DNA from: an uncultured Clostridia bacterium
GTDB taxonomy: Bacteria > Bacillota > Clostridia > Saccharofermentanales > DTU023
Assembly: GCA_946220865.1 (NCBI GenBank)
Contig: CAMJYM010000002.1
Location: 1 to 64,000, forward strand
DNA: 64,000 nt
Direction: 5' to 3'
Program-made: the position numbers and the translations under genes
The notes under the pieces: model-generated
What the model saw: only the letters and a program-made list of their open reading frames with translations
Told to the model about the DNA's origin: nothing
Database searches by the model: none
Part shown: one piece after another, positions 18,282 through 27,129 of the stretch
How the letters are laid out: every line of letters starts with the position of its first letter
Numbering within the stretch: the stretch's first letter is position 1

Positions 18282-19607
18282 ATGATGAAAAGCAAATTTC
18301 TCTCTCTTCTCAGCGCGGTTCTCGTGATCGTGCTCGGCCTGACACTCTGCAGCGTAGCTCCTGTAGCCGCTGAAGAAGCTAAAACAGAAATCGTTTTCTG
18401 GCATTCGATGGGTGGCGTGAACGGTGAAGCGATCGACGCCCTGGTCAAGAAGTACAACGAAGAAAATGACAAAAACATTCATGTCACCACGGAATTCCAA
18501 GGCTCTTATGACGACGCCATCAACAAACTGAAATCGGCCTCTATTGGCAACATGGCCGCCGATCTGGTTCAGGTTTACGATATCGGCACCCGCTTCATGA
18601 TCGATTCTGGCTGGGTCATCCCCATGCAGGATCTCATTGACCGTTATGGTTACGATGTCAGCCAGATTGAGCCGAACATTGCAGCCTACTACACCGTTGA
18701 TAAGAAGCTCTACTCCATGCCCTTTAACTCCTCCACTCCTATCCTCTATTACAATAAAGACATCCTGGATAAGGCGGGGATCAAGGATGCTCCGAAATCT
18801 TTCGCTGAAATCGCCAGCATGGCCAAAGATCTCTGCGAAAAGGGCGGCGCTGGTGAGCCTATCTCCCTCTCTATCTACGGCTGGTTCTTCGAGCAGTTCC
18901 TCTGCAAACAGGGTCTCGAATATGTCGATAACGGCAACGGGCGTGAAGGCAAGGCCAGCAAAGTCGTCTTTGATGAAAACGGCGGCGCTCTCAATATCCT
19001 CAAAGCCTGGAAAGATCTGCATGACCAGGGCTATGCGCCTGTCGTTGGCCGCGTTGATGCCGGCATCGCTGACTTCGTGGCTGGTAAATCGGCCTTCACC
19101 ATCGCCTCTACGGCCTCTCTGAAAGAAATTCTGGAAAACGTCGACAAGCGCTTCGAAGTGGGAACAGCTTATCTCCCCAGCGTGACCGATAAAACCGACG
19201 GCGGCGTCTCCATTGGCGGTGCCTCTCTCTGGGCCCTCAACAACAAAGACGAAGCCAAGGAAAAGGCCGTGTGGGATTTCATCAGCTTCATGATCAGCCC
19301 GGCCTCTCAGGCTTACTGGAATGCCCAAACCGGCTACTTCCCCATCACTGTTAAAGCTCATGAAGAAGATGTCTTCAAAGAAAATATCGAAAAGTTCCCG
19401 CAGTTCATGACCGCTATCGACCAGCTGCACGATTCCTCACCCGAGTCTCAGGGCGCCCTGATCTCCGTTTTCCCTGAAGCTCGCCAGATTATCGAGGGCG
19501 AAATCGAGAATATGCTGAACAACAATATCGATCCCGAAAAAGTGCTGAGCACCATGGCTGAAAAAATCAACAAGGCCATTGAAGAGTACAACCTGCTCAA
19601 CAAATAA
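18282..19607 (+). CDS. ugpB: sn-Glycerol-3-phosphate ABC transporter substrate-binding protein (UgpB-like)
   Basis: A 441-residue extracytoplasmic binding protein. The signal peptide ends around APVAA-EEA; the cysteine before it is preceded by LTL, not a lipobox. The mature part matches UgpB in its signature stretches: IVFWHSMGG, LVQVYDIGT, YYTVDKKLYSMPFNSSTP with ILYYNKD, and the late NAQTGYFPIT. In E. coli UgpB the FWHSM, FNSSTP and TGYLPIT regions line the glycerol-phosphate pocket, so glycerol-3-phosphate or glycerophosphodiesters are the likely substrates. Tandem ATGs at the start have AAAGGA upstream. A strong terminator follows. Confidence 0.9.
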   Translation: MMKSKFLSLLSAVLVIVLGLTLCSVAPVAAEEAKTEIVFWHSMGGVNGEAIDALVKKYNEENDKNIHVTTEFQGSYDDAINKLKSASIGNMAADLVQVYDIGTRFMIDSGWVIPMQDLIDRYGYDVSQIEPNIAAYYTVDKKLYSMPFNSSTPILYYNKDILDKAGIKDAPKSFAEIASMAKDLCEKGGAGEPISLSIYGWFFEQFLCKQGLEYVDNGNGREGKASKVVFDENGGALNILKAWKDLHDQGYAPVVGRVDAGIADFVAGKSAFTIASTASLKEILENVDKRFEVGTAYLPSVTDKTDGGVSIGGASLWALNNKDEAKEKAVWDFISFMISPASQAYWNAQTGYFPITVKAHEEDVFKENIEKFPQFMTAIDQLHDSSPESQGALISVFPEARQIIEGEIENMLNNNIDPEKVLSTMAEKINKAIEEYNLLNK

Positions 19608-19618
19608 ATTTTTCCTTA

Positions 19619-19650
19619 CCCCTGTGGGCCTGCCCACAGGGGTCTTTCTC
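19619..19650 (+). terminator. Strong stem-loop after ugpB
   Basis: Perfect 10-bp arms CCCCTGTGGG / CCCACAGGGG around CCTG, followed by TCTTTCTCATTTTTT. It separates the binding-protein gene from the second ATPase gene and should make ugpB the last gene of most transcripts. Confidence 0.85.
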
Positions 19651-19667
19651 ATTTTTTAAGGAATCCC

Positions 19668-20825
19668 ATGACCACTATTCAGCTCGAACATATTAAGAAA
19701 CAGTATCCCAACGGTTTCACCGCTATTCATGACCTTTCCCTGGAAATCCAGGATCAGGAATTTCTCGTTCTGGTCGGCCCTTCCGGCTGTGGCAAGACAA
19801 CTCTGCTGCGCCTGATTGCCGGCCTGGAAGAAGCAAGTTCCGGACTTCTTAAAATGGATGGAAGGGTGATGAATAATGTTGAGGCCCGGGACCGAGACAT
19901 CGCCATGGTCTTTCAAAACTATGCTCTTTACCCTCACTTAAGCGTCTTTGAGAATATGGCCTTCAGCCTCAGGATGCGCCGGGTTCGCAAGTCTCTGATC
20001 AGGGAACAGGTCGAAGAAGCCGCTGAAATCCTTGGCCTGGAAAACCTCCTGGATCGTAAGCCCGGCGAATTGTCCGGCGGTCAGCGCCAGCGTGTGGCCA
20101 TGGGCAGAGCCATCGTGCGTCATCCCAAAGTCTTTCTTATGGATGAGCCTTTATCCAACCTGGATGCCAAACTCAGGGTAGAGATGCGCGAAGAAATCTC
20201 CAGGCTCTACCGAAAGCTGAAGACCACCTTTATCTATGTCACCCACGATCAGATTGAAGCCATGACCCTGGGCACCCGCGTGGTCGTGATGGATCACGGG
20301 GATATCCGCCAGAGCGGCGCTCCCCAGGAACTTTACGAAAAACCCACAAATTTATTTGTTGCAGGTTTTATCGGCAAGCCGGAGATGAATTTTTTGCCTT
20401 GTGACGCTTCACTCACGGCTTCATCACTTCTTCAAAGAGAGACCCTGACTACAGGCTCAGAAGAAACGCCTGATCCCGAAGGCAGCACAGCTTCATCAGC
20501 TGCAGCCTGCACAGACCGAAAAATCATTCTGGGCGTTCGTCCTGAGCATATCCGCATCAACCCAGCAACGGCCAGGACGGAACAAGACGATCAAGTTGAG
20601 CAAGCTGAACAAGTTTCCCTTATGCTTGGACAGATAAAGCTTAAGGAAATGTTAGGCGACGATGATCTTGTCTATGTCGAAAACGACGAGCAAAAATGTG
20701 TCGTTCTGACCCCTACCCGGGAAGATCTGCTTCCCGGTGAAAATGTTCGCCTTTCCAGCGAGAGGGCGAATATTCATTTCTTTGACGAGCAGACGGGAGA
20801 AGCCCTGGCCTGCCGCTCATTCTGA
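19668..20825 (+). CDS. ABC transporter ATP-binding protein (UgpC/MalK family), second copy
   Basis: A 385-residue CUT1 ATPase: Walker A GPSGCGKTTLLRLIAGL, Q-loop MVFQNYALYPHLSVFENM, signature LSGGQRQRVAMGRAIVR, Walker B VFLMDEPLSNLDAKLR and a regulatory domain with LGVRPEHIRI. The TOBE region holds two Ser/Thr/Ala/Glu-rich insertions (about residues 245-282 and 305-320). The gene starts just past the ugpB terminator, with AAGGAATCCC before the ATG, so its level depends on read-through or a local promoter. It is likely a second ATPase for Ugp, or one for another sugar importer lacking its own. Confidence 0.9.
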   Translation: MTTIQLEHIKKQYPNGFTAIHDLSLEIQDQEFLVLVGPSGCGKTTLLRLIAGLEEASSGLLKMDGRVMNNVEARDRDIAMVFQNYALYPHLSVFENMAFSLRMRRVRKSLIREQVEEAAEILGLENLLDRKPGELSGGQRQRVAMGRAIVRHPKVFLMDEPLSNLDAKLRVEMREEISRLYRKLKTTFIYVTHDQIEAMTLGTRVVVMDHGDIRQSGAPQELYEKPTNLFVAGFIGKPEMNFLPCDASLTASSLLQRETLTTGSEETPDPEGSTASSAAACTDRKIILGVRPEHIRINPATARTEQDDQVEQAEQVSLMLGQIKLKEMLGDDDLVYVENDEQKCVVLTPTREDLLPGENVRLSSERANIHFFDEQTGEALACRSF

Positions 20826-20952
20826 ACGGACTTTTTGAGAAAGATTCTCACAGCCTGTATACGCAAAGCTCCTCAAGTCGCTTGTGTTAAAATGAGTTGA
20901 GTTCTTTTTGTTTGCAAAAAGATAAGATCGAAAAGAAAGGGAGCAGCAGGGC

Positions 20953-21237
20953 GTGAGACTGGAGGGCTGTATCATCTTAGGTAACCGTCGTATTGGCATC
21001 CGCTCCATAGAAATTGAACCTGAGCAAAGCGGCGGCCCTCCCTTCAGCAAACGACTGGACACGGCCTTACTTAGCCTCTGCAAAGAGATGAATGTCCCTC
21101 TTCCCATCTGGCTCAGCAAAAACACGCGCGAATTCGCACATTTCCATCAGACCTGCTTTTTCCCCGAACAATTTGCTGAAGAATGTCATTTTGATCGCTT
21201 TTCCATACGTCTCTATGATGAAAACCAGGGAAGCTGA
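20953..21237 (+). CDS. Small conserved-looking protein of unknown function upstream of mazG
   Basis: I do not recognise a characterised family. The 94-residue product starts at a GTG (MRLEGCIILGNRRIG) and has no signal peptide or membrane segment. The middle reads MNVPLPIWLSKNTREFAHFH, then TCFFPEQFAEECHFDRF, an aromatic and acidic pattern that resembles short uncharacterised Bacillota proteins. Codon use looks normal and the frame is not a shadow of a larger gene. It lies 50 bases before mazG in the same direction and may belong to that operon. Confidence 0.65.
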   Translation: MRLEGCIILGNRRIGIRSIEIEPEQSGGPPFSKRLDTALLSLCKEMNVPLPIWLSKNTREFAHFHQTCFFPEQFAEECHFDRFSIRLYDENQGS

Positions 21238-21287
21238 TCTGCGGTGATGAAGATGGCTGTGGCATCCGGAAATATAAAGGAGAGAAA

Positions 21288-22235
21288 ATGACTGCGGCAA
21301 CAGGCAAAACTAAAACGACTGAGACGGCTGAGGCCGCTAAGGAAACGAATAATATGAGGGCAACTGAGGAAATGAAGTCTGAAACCCTCGCACAAGAGCT
21401 TTTCGATTTAAAAGACAGCAGTTTTACCATCAAGGATCAATACCGTTTCGATGAGCTCCTGAAAATCATGCGTTTTCTGCGCAGTCCTCAGGGCTGCCCT
21501 TGGGATCGCAAGCAAACCCACACGAGTCTGCGCAGCAATCTCATTGAAGAAGCCTGGGAATGTCTGGATGCGCTTGACAGCGGTATTCCGGAACGCTTAG
21601 CCGACGAACTTGGCGACCTTCTCTTACAGGTAGTCTTTCACGCTCAGATGGCAGCGGAAGCTGGGGAATTCACGATCGATGATGTCATCGGCCACATTTG
21701 CCGCAAGCTTGTCTCGCGCCACACCCATCTATTTGGCAAAGACCATGCCGACAGCCCCGAGGAAGTGCTGGCGACCTGGGAGAAAAACAAAATGAAGGAA
21801 AAAGGACTGCAAAGCGAAAGTGACGCCTTAAAAGATGTCCCCTCCAGCCTTCCGGCCCTGGCCCGCGCTGCCAAAGTTCAGAAAAAGGCCGCCAACTGTG
21901 GTTTTGACTGGCCGGATATTCACGGTGCTGATGCGAAAATTGACGAGGAACTGGCGGAATTTCGGGACGAACTGAGCCACCGCGCTGCCGGTGAGGATGA
22001 ACACTGCGAAGAAGAGGCTGGCGATCTGCTCTTTGCCGTCGTCAACACGCTGCGCAAAGCCAAAATTGATCCGGAAATTGCCCTGCAAAAAAGCAATGAA
22101 AAGTTTATTCGGCGCTTTGAGCGGATGGAGGCCAAAGCTCTGGCTGCAGGTCAGCCCCTGCGTGATTTAAAGCTGGACGAGATGGAAGCTTTCTACCAGG
22201 AAGTCAAAAAGGATGAAAAAGATGCGTCTCGATAA
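21288..22235 (+). CDS. mazG: Nucleoside triphosphate pyrophosphohydrolase MazG
   Basis: House-cleaning enzyme that hydrolyses (d)NTPs to monophosphates and pyrophosphate. The 315-residue protein carries two MazG domains. The first has the metal-binding pattern EEAWECLDAL...DELGDLLLQVVFHAQ around residues 85-125, preceded by CPWDRKQTHTSLR. The second has EEEAGDLLFAVVNTLRK around residues 243-259. The start has an AAAGGAGAG ribosome site and gives a ~45-residue Thr/Glu/Ala-rich N-terminal extension absent from most MazG. The end overlaps rqcP. Confidence 0.93.
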   Translation: MTAATGKTKTTETAEAAKETNNMRATEEMKSETLAQELFDLKDSSFTIKDQYRFDELLKIMRFLRSPQGCPWDRKQTHTSLRSNLIEEAWECLDALDSGIPERLADELGDLLLQVVFHAQMAAEAGEFTIDDVIGHICRKLVSRHTHLFGKDHADSPEEVLATWEKNKMKEKGLQSESDALKDVPSSLPALARAAKVQKKAANCGFDWPDIHGADAKIDEELAEFRDELSHRAAGEDEHCEEEAGDLLFAVVNTLRKAKIDPEIALQKSNEKFIRRFERMEAKALAAGQPLRDLKLDEMEAFYQEVKKDEKDASR

Positions 22236-22464
22236 ATTCTTAAAAGTGTCGCGTCTGATCAAGCGGCGAACTGTCGCCAATGAAATGGCCGGGCTCGGCC
22301 GCATTAAGATTAATGAGCGCGTGGCCAAAGCAGGATCGGAAGTCAAGCCAGGTGATATTCTGGAGATTTCTTTTGGCCAGGGCACGAGTAAAATCCGTGT
22401 AAAGGACATCCGCGACAGTGTTCGCAAGGAAGAGGCCGAAGAACTTTACGAGTTGCTGAAATAA
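22222..22464 (+). CDS. rqcP: S4-domain RNA-binding protein RqcP (YabO)
   Basis: An 80-residue S4-domain protein, MRLDKFLKVSRLIKRRTVAN, the family's standard opening, with the S4 core GRIKINERVAKAGSEVKPGD. RqcP works with RqcH in ribosome-associated quality control (alanine tailing of nascent chains on split 50S subunits). The frame has an earlier ATG at 22213, but the ATG at 22222 is better spaced from AAGGAT and matches the family start. It overlaps the mazG end by 14 bases, as yabN-yabO do in Bacillus. Confidence 0.92.
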   Translation: MRLDKFLKVSRLIKRRTVANEMAGLGRIKINERVAKAGSEVKPGDILEISFGQGTSKIRVKDIRDSVRKEEAEELYELLK

Positions 22465-22601
22465 GTCCTTGAAGCCTCAGGCACCGCCGTGTCTGACTTG
22501 TGGTGTGAGTGTGTCGGCGGCCAGGGGCGATCAAGCGAATGAGACTTGAACTGAGCGGTACGGGAGGTCCCTCTAGGAAAAGCTTATCAAAGAGGAAATT
22601 C

Positions 22602-24797
22602 ATGAGTAAAACAAAGATTTACAGCGGTAAAAGCCAATTCCCCCAGCCCTATGCAGAAACCCTGCGGGATTTACTGGATCAGGTTGGCAGCCGCTATGAG
22701 AATATTCCCGCCTACATCTACCGGAAAAAGGTACGCGGCCGCAACTCCTATGTGACCTATGCGAGGTTAAGGCACGATGTGCTTTCTCTGGCCATAGGAC
22801 TGCAGCACCTGAATCTCAGGCAGCGGCCCTTGCGTCTGGCTGTCATCGGCGAAAATTCCTATCCCTGGATTCTGGCCTACAATGCTGCTGTCACAGGGAT
22901 CGGTGTCGTGGTTCCCCTGGATCATCAGCTCCCCAATGAAGAGGCCCTCCAGCTTATGCGGCGCGGTAAGGTTAACGTGCTCTGCTATTCAGAACGGCAT
23001 AAAGACCTCGCCGAGGCGGCGGTTTCAGCTCTGCCCGCGCTGGAGCTCTGCGTCTGTTTGAAACAGGAGGAAAATGGCTCAGAAGAGGATCCCTTCGCCG
23101 CTGCAAGCAGCGATAAGAGCTGGCAAAACACGCTGGTCAGGACAGTCAAGGCTCCCATGGTCGCTCTGAGCGCGGCCGCGGGCAAGCTGGTCACAGTCCT
23201 CAGCCCCGACCATAAGGCTGACGATAAAGCCGGAGCTTCCGCCAGGTCTCCGCTTACGCCCTCTGGACATGAAGGGCAAGCATTTTCCTCTGTGCGGACA
23301 AGCCATCCTGCAAGTGCTACCCCTTCCCTCAGTGCTGATCAAACTCAAGCCGCTCAGCTTTCCGTAAGCGAAACAGAGGCTCACGGCCAGACGAAGAAAC
23401 CTTCAGAGCTTCATATCCATAATGACGAAGTGCTCTGGTGCAGCATAGACGAGCTTCTCGAGCTGGGGCGCCACAATTTTACTGAAGACTTGCCTGCCCT
23501 GGACGCTTTGCGCCCGAAGCCCGACGATCTGGCCAGCATTGTCTTTACTTCCGGAACTCTTTCCAGCGCCAAAGGCGTGATGTTCAGTCAGCGGAATATT
23601 TCCAGCAATGCCCATGCATCAGCCGAAAGTTTTAACACCACACCGGGAATGCGCGCCCTTTCCGTGCTGCCCCTTCATCACTGCTTCGAAAATACCGTGG
23701 GCATGTTTGCCTTCTGGTATCTCGGGCTGACCATCTGCATCAACGATGGTTTGCGCTATATCGGCACGAATATGAAAGACTGGCATATTCAACTGATGAT
23801 GAGCGTGCCCCTGCTCATCGAGAATATCTACGGACAGATTCTTCGCTCCGTGCGCAAACAGAAAAAGGAAGATAAGCTGCGGCGGGGCATTGCTCTTGCG
23901 AATTTTCTGCAGTTCTTCGGCGTTAACAAGCGCCGCCTGATCTTTCGCACCATCCACGAACAGTTGGGGGGTGAGTTTCTTTTTACCGTCGTAGGAGGCG
24001 CTGCCCTGGACCCCAAAGTCAACGAGTTTTTCCGCGATATCGGCATCAAGTGCCTGCAGGGCTACGGCCTGACGGAGGCTTCTCCGGTGGTCGCCTGCAA
24101 TACCCTGCAGCGCAATAAAATTAAAACGGTGGGCTGGGCTTTGCCTGGCGTGTCCATTTGTATCGACGGAACAGATGAAGATGGCGATGAAACCCGGGAG
24201 AACAGAGGCGAAATTCTTGTCAAAGGCCCCAATGTTATGCTCGGTTATCTGGATGCTCCGGAACTCACGGCAGAGACCATTGACAGCGAAGGCTGGCTGC
24301 ACACAGGGGATATCGGCTTTATCGCGAAAGACGGCAGTCTCACCATCACAGGACGCAAGAAAAGCATGCTGGTCCTTTCGAACGGCAAAAAGGCTTTTCC
24401 TGAGGAAATCGAAGCATTACTCAAGAGGATTTCCGGGGTGGACGAAGCCTTTGTCTGGGACGAGGAGAGTAAGCGTGGCAGCGTGATTATCTGTGCTAAG
24501 TTAAAAGTTTTGCGCCACGAACTGCCTGAGCTGAGAAATGGCGACGACGACGAGATTTCCCGCTATCTGCGCGAAGAAGTAATTAAGGTCAATCATAAGA
24601 TGCCTGTATACAAGGCCATCACAGCTTTTATCTGGACTGAAGAGCCGCTGGAAATGACCACCACCCTCAAGGTGCGCCGCAACGTGGAGCGCCGCCGCAT
24701 TGCCGAAGATCTTGCGCTGAGAGGCCTCTCCATTCAGGAAGCCGATGGTCTTCGCCTGCCTGAATCTTCGCCGCTGCATATCGAAATTCCAAGCTGA
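22602..24797 (+). CDS. AMP-forming long-chain fatty acid-CoA ligase
   Basis: A 731-residue member of the adenylate-forming family, converting a fatty acid, ATP and CoA to acyl-CoA. It shows the phosphate loop TSGTLSSAKGVMFSQRN (with LSSA in place of the usual TGxP), GYGLTEASPVV, the GWLHTGDIGFI motif and the ITGRKKSMLVLSNGKKAFPE linker region. The usual C-terminal lysine region follows. Residues ~155-270 are a Ser/Ala/Thr/Gln-rich insertion with no domain I recognise, making the protein over 100 residues longer than typical. The ATG at 22602 has GAGG six bases upstream; the open frame to 22509 is ignored. Confidence 0.9.
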   Translation: MSKTKIYSGKSQFPQPYAETLRDLLDQVGSRYENIPAYIYRKKVRGRNSYVTYARLRHDVLSLAIGLQHLNLRQRPLRLAVIGENSYPWILAYNAAVTGIGVVVPLDHQLPNEEALQLMRRGKVNVLCYSERHKDLAEAAVSALPALELCVCLKQEENGSEEDPFAAASSDKSWQNTLVRTVKAPMVALSAAAGKLVTVLSPDHKADDKAGASARSPLTPSGHEGQAFSSVRTSHPASATPSLSADQTQAAQLSVSETEAHGQTKKPSELHIHNDEVLWCSIDELLELGRHNFTEDLPALDALRPKPDDLASIVFTSGTLSSAKGVMFSQRNISSNAHASAESFNTTPGMRALSVLPLHHCFENTVGMFAFWYLGLTICINDGLRYIGTNMKDWHIQLMMSVPLLIENIYGQILRSVRKQKKEDKLRRGIALANFLQFFGVNKRRLIFRTIHEQLGGEFLFTVVGGAALDPKVNEFFRDIGIKCLQGYGLTEASPVVACNTLQRNKIKTVGWALPGVSICIDGTDEDGDETRENRGEILVKGPNVMLGYLDAPELTAETIDSEGWLHTGDIGFIAKDGSLTITGRKKSMLVLSNGKKAFPEEIEALLKRISGVDEAFVWDEESKRGSVIICAKLKVLRHELPELRNGDDDEISRYLREEVIKVNHKMPVYKAITAFIWTEEPLEMTTTLKVRRNVERRRIAEDLALRGLSIQEADGLRLPESSPLHIEIPS

Positions 24798-24828
24798 TAA
24801 AAAACATCTATCAGCCTCATGGCGCATG

Positions 24829-24865
24829 AAAATGGAGCTGCTTCAACAGAAACAGCTCCATTTTT
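24829..24865. terminator. Bidirectional terminator between the acyl-CoA ligase and arcC
   Basis: Arms AAAATGGAGCTG / CAGCTCCATTTTT form a 12-bp stem with a 12-base loop, with T-runs on both strands. The genes on either side converge here. Confidence 0.8.
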
Positions 24866-24959
24866 ATGTACGACGACATTGATGATTCATTTGAGCCGCT
24901 TTGGGAAGGTTCAAAAGAAAGCTCTAAAATTGTCCAGCGACGGATGTCGTTTGGCTTGT

Positions 24960-25889
24960 TTATCCCTCGACGATGGTCGTTCCGGTTTTTCCTTCCATGC
25001 CTTCTTTAGCTTTTTCCAGTGAAGTGATGAGGGCTTCGTGTCCTTTTCCGCTCTTCACAAAGGAAATCGCAGCCTGCACTTTGGGCAACATGGAGCCTTT
25101 GGCGAACATTCCCTCTGCCGCGTAAGCTTCCATGGTGGAGACTGTTTCACGGCCCAGGCCCTTTTCGTCCGGCTTGCCAAAGTTGATGGCCACTTTTTCC
25201 ACAGCCGTCAGAATGATCAGTTTGTCAGCTTTCACCAGCTCAGCCAGTTTGGCGCTGGCAAAATCTTTGTCGATGACCGCATCGACGCCCACAAGTTTGC
25301 CTTCACGGCGAACCACGGGAATACCGCCGCCGCCTGTGGCGATCACCAGGTGACCGGCCTTGACAAGATCAGAAATCAACTCTTTTTCCACAATATCCAC
25401 GGGCTTGGGTGAGGGCACAACACGACGCCAGCCGCGACCGGCATCTTCTTTCATCACCCAGTCGGGATTGGATTTCTTCAGCTGTTCAGCCTCTGTTTCG
25501 CTGTAAAAGCTGCCAATCGGCTTACTGGGGTCCGCAAAAGCGGGATCCTGCTCAGCAACTTCGACCTGTGTAATCACCGTGCCGACAGCTTTGCTAAGCC
25601 CGCGGCGCGTCAGTTCGTTGCGCAGGGCGTTTTGCAGGTGATAGCCGATATAGCCCTGGCTCATGGCGCCACATTCGGCGAAAGGGACCGGCTGATCACT
25701 GCTCTTTTCAAAAGCGAGTCGAATCATCCCCACCTGAGGGCCGTTGCCATGCGCGACAATGACTTCGCAACCTGCTTCGATAAGGTCAACAATCGGAACG
25801 GCGGTTTTAGCGACGAGAGCTTTTTGTTCTTCAACACTTTTGCCGAGGGCGTTACCGCCCAGGGCGACGACAATTTTCTGAGGCTTCAT
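24960..25889 (-). CDS. arcC: Carbamate kinase
   Basis: Last step of the arginine deiminase pathway: carbamoyl phosphate + ADP gives ATP + ammonia + CO2. The 309-residue length is normal. Motifs include VVALGGNALG at the N-terminus, GNGPQVG near residue 48, the ATGGGGIPVV loop and DKDFASAKLAELV. It is the third gene of the arcA-arcB-arcC row, 17 bases after arcB, with AAAGGAGAA before its ATG. Confidence 0.97.
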   Translation of the reverse strand: MKPQKIVVALGGNALGKSVEEQKALVAKTAVPIVDLIEAGCEVIVAHGNGPQVGMIRLAFEKSSDQPVPFAECGAMSQGYIGYHLQNALRNELTRRGLSKAVGTVITQVEVAEQDPAFADPSKPIGSFYSETEAEQLKKSNPDWVMKEDAGRGWRRVVPSPKPVDIVEKELISDLVKAGHLVIATGGGGIPVVRREGKLVGVDAVIDKDFASAKLAELVKADKLIILTAVEKVAINFGKPDEKGLGRETVSTMEAYAAEGMFAKGSMLPKVQAAISFVKSGKGHEALITSLEKAKEGMEGKTGTTIVEG

Positions 25890-25906
25890 GGGCGATTGTT
25901 CTCCTT

Positions 25907-26905
25907 TTATCGGCCAATGGTAGCAACCATGACGGCTTTAATGGTGTGCATGCGGTTTTCGGCTTCATCAAAGACACGGGAATGTTTGCCGCGGAATACT
26001 TCGTCGGTCACTTCCATCTCCTTGAGGCCAAAGCGTTTATAAACATCCATGCCAATCGTCGTATTGAGATCGTGAAATGAAGGCAGGCAATGCAGGAAGA
26101 TCACATCGGGGTTGCCCGTCTTATCCATCATCTGCTGATTGACCTGGTAGTCTTTCAGGAGATTGATGCGCTCTTCAAACTTGTCTTCTTCGCCCATGGA
26201 GACCCAGACATCGGTGTAAATGGCGTCTGCGCCCTTCACGGCTTCATCGATCTTGTCTGAGAACTCAATTTTTGCTCCGGTTTCTTTAGCGACGGCTTCC
26301 ATCTCTTTGACCAGATCCTGGGAGGGCCAGAGTTCTTTGGGAGCCAGAGCTACGTAGTGCATGCCGAGTTTGGCCGAACCGATCATCAGGGAGTTGCCCA
26401 TGTTGTTGCGGGCGTCGCCGACAAAGACGAGCTTCACCTGATTCAGCGGTTTTTGGACGCATTCCTGAATGGTCATGACATCGGCGAGAATCTGCGTGGG
26501 GTGATAAAGGTCAGTCAGGCCGTTCCACACAGGGACGCCGGAGTAATCGGCGAGGCACTGCACCGTTTCCTGCTTGAAGCCACGAAATTCGATGCCGTCA
26601 AACATGCGGCCAAAGACACGGGCCGAGTCTTCTACGGATTCTTTTTTGCCAAACTGTGAATCTTTCATGCCCAGGAAGGTGACGTTAGCGCCTTCGTCGT
26701 AGGCACCCACTTCGAAAGAACAGCGCGTTCTCGTCGAGGTTTTTTCGAAGAGCAGAACGATATTTTTGCCCTCAAGCAGATCGCCTTTGATTCCAGCGCG
26801 TTTTTTGGCTTTGAGATCGTGAGCCAGATCCAGCAGATAATGAATTTCTTCAGGGGTGAAGTCTTTGAGGGTGAGGAAGTTTCTTCCTTTGAGATTGACA
26901 GGCAT
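25907..26905 (-). CDS. arcB: Ornithine carbamoyltransferase (catabolic context)
   Basis: Splits citrulline to ornithine and carbamoyl phosphate in the ADI pathway. The 332-residue protein shows the carbamoyl-phosphate loop STRTRCSFEVGA, the HPTQ motif (TDLYHPTQILADV), the DVWVSMGE segment and the ornithine-loop HCLPSFHD. The open frame runs on to 27013, but the ATG at 26905 with AAAGGAG gives the standard MPVNLKGRNFLTLKDF start. A TATAAT on the minus strand at 27047-27052 suggests it may also be transcribed separately from arcA. Confidence 0.96.
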   Translation of the reverse strand: MPVNLKGRNFLTLKDFTPEEIHYLLDLAHDLKAKKRAGIKGDLLEGKNIVLLFEKTSTRTRCSFEVGAYDEGANVTFLGMKDSQFGKKESVEDSARVFGRMFDGIEFRGFKQETVQCLADYSGVPVWNGLTDLYHPTQILADVMTIQECVQKPLNQVKLVFVGDARNNMGNSLMIGSAKLGMHYVALAPKELWPSQDLVKEMEAVAKETGAKIEFSDKIDEAVKGADAIYTDVWVSMGEEDKFEERINLLKDYQVNQQMMDKTGNPDVIFLHCLPSFHDLNTTIGMDVYKRFGLKEMEVTDEVFRGKHSRVFDEAENRMHTIKAVMVATIGR

Positions 26906-27129
26906 AATGTTCTCCTTTGTTGCTCTTTTTTTAATCTTGATTTTCTTTAAATAAGCGGATAATTTACAGAGGAAAAAGCGAGCACAGCTCATCTTTTTTC
27001 TCTGCTGATACACAGATCAAATAGCCTTTTCTCAGGCCTTATTACTATTATAAACGAAATTCTGGGCTTGGCCGCTATTTTTTCACCAAAGAACAGCCAG
27101 GCCTGAATTTTTGAGTGAAAAGAGGTCCT

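Noticed and set aside
23463..23473. An 11-base match to the 3' end of tRNA-Arg, as a possible attachment site
   Set aside because: It lies within the acyl-CoA ligase coding sequence 26 kb away, and no integrase is present; the match is probably chance.
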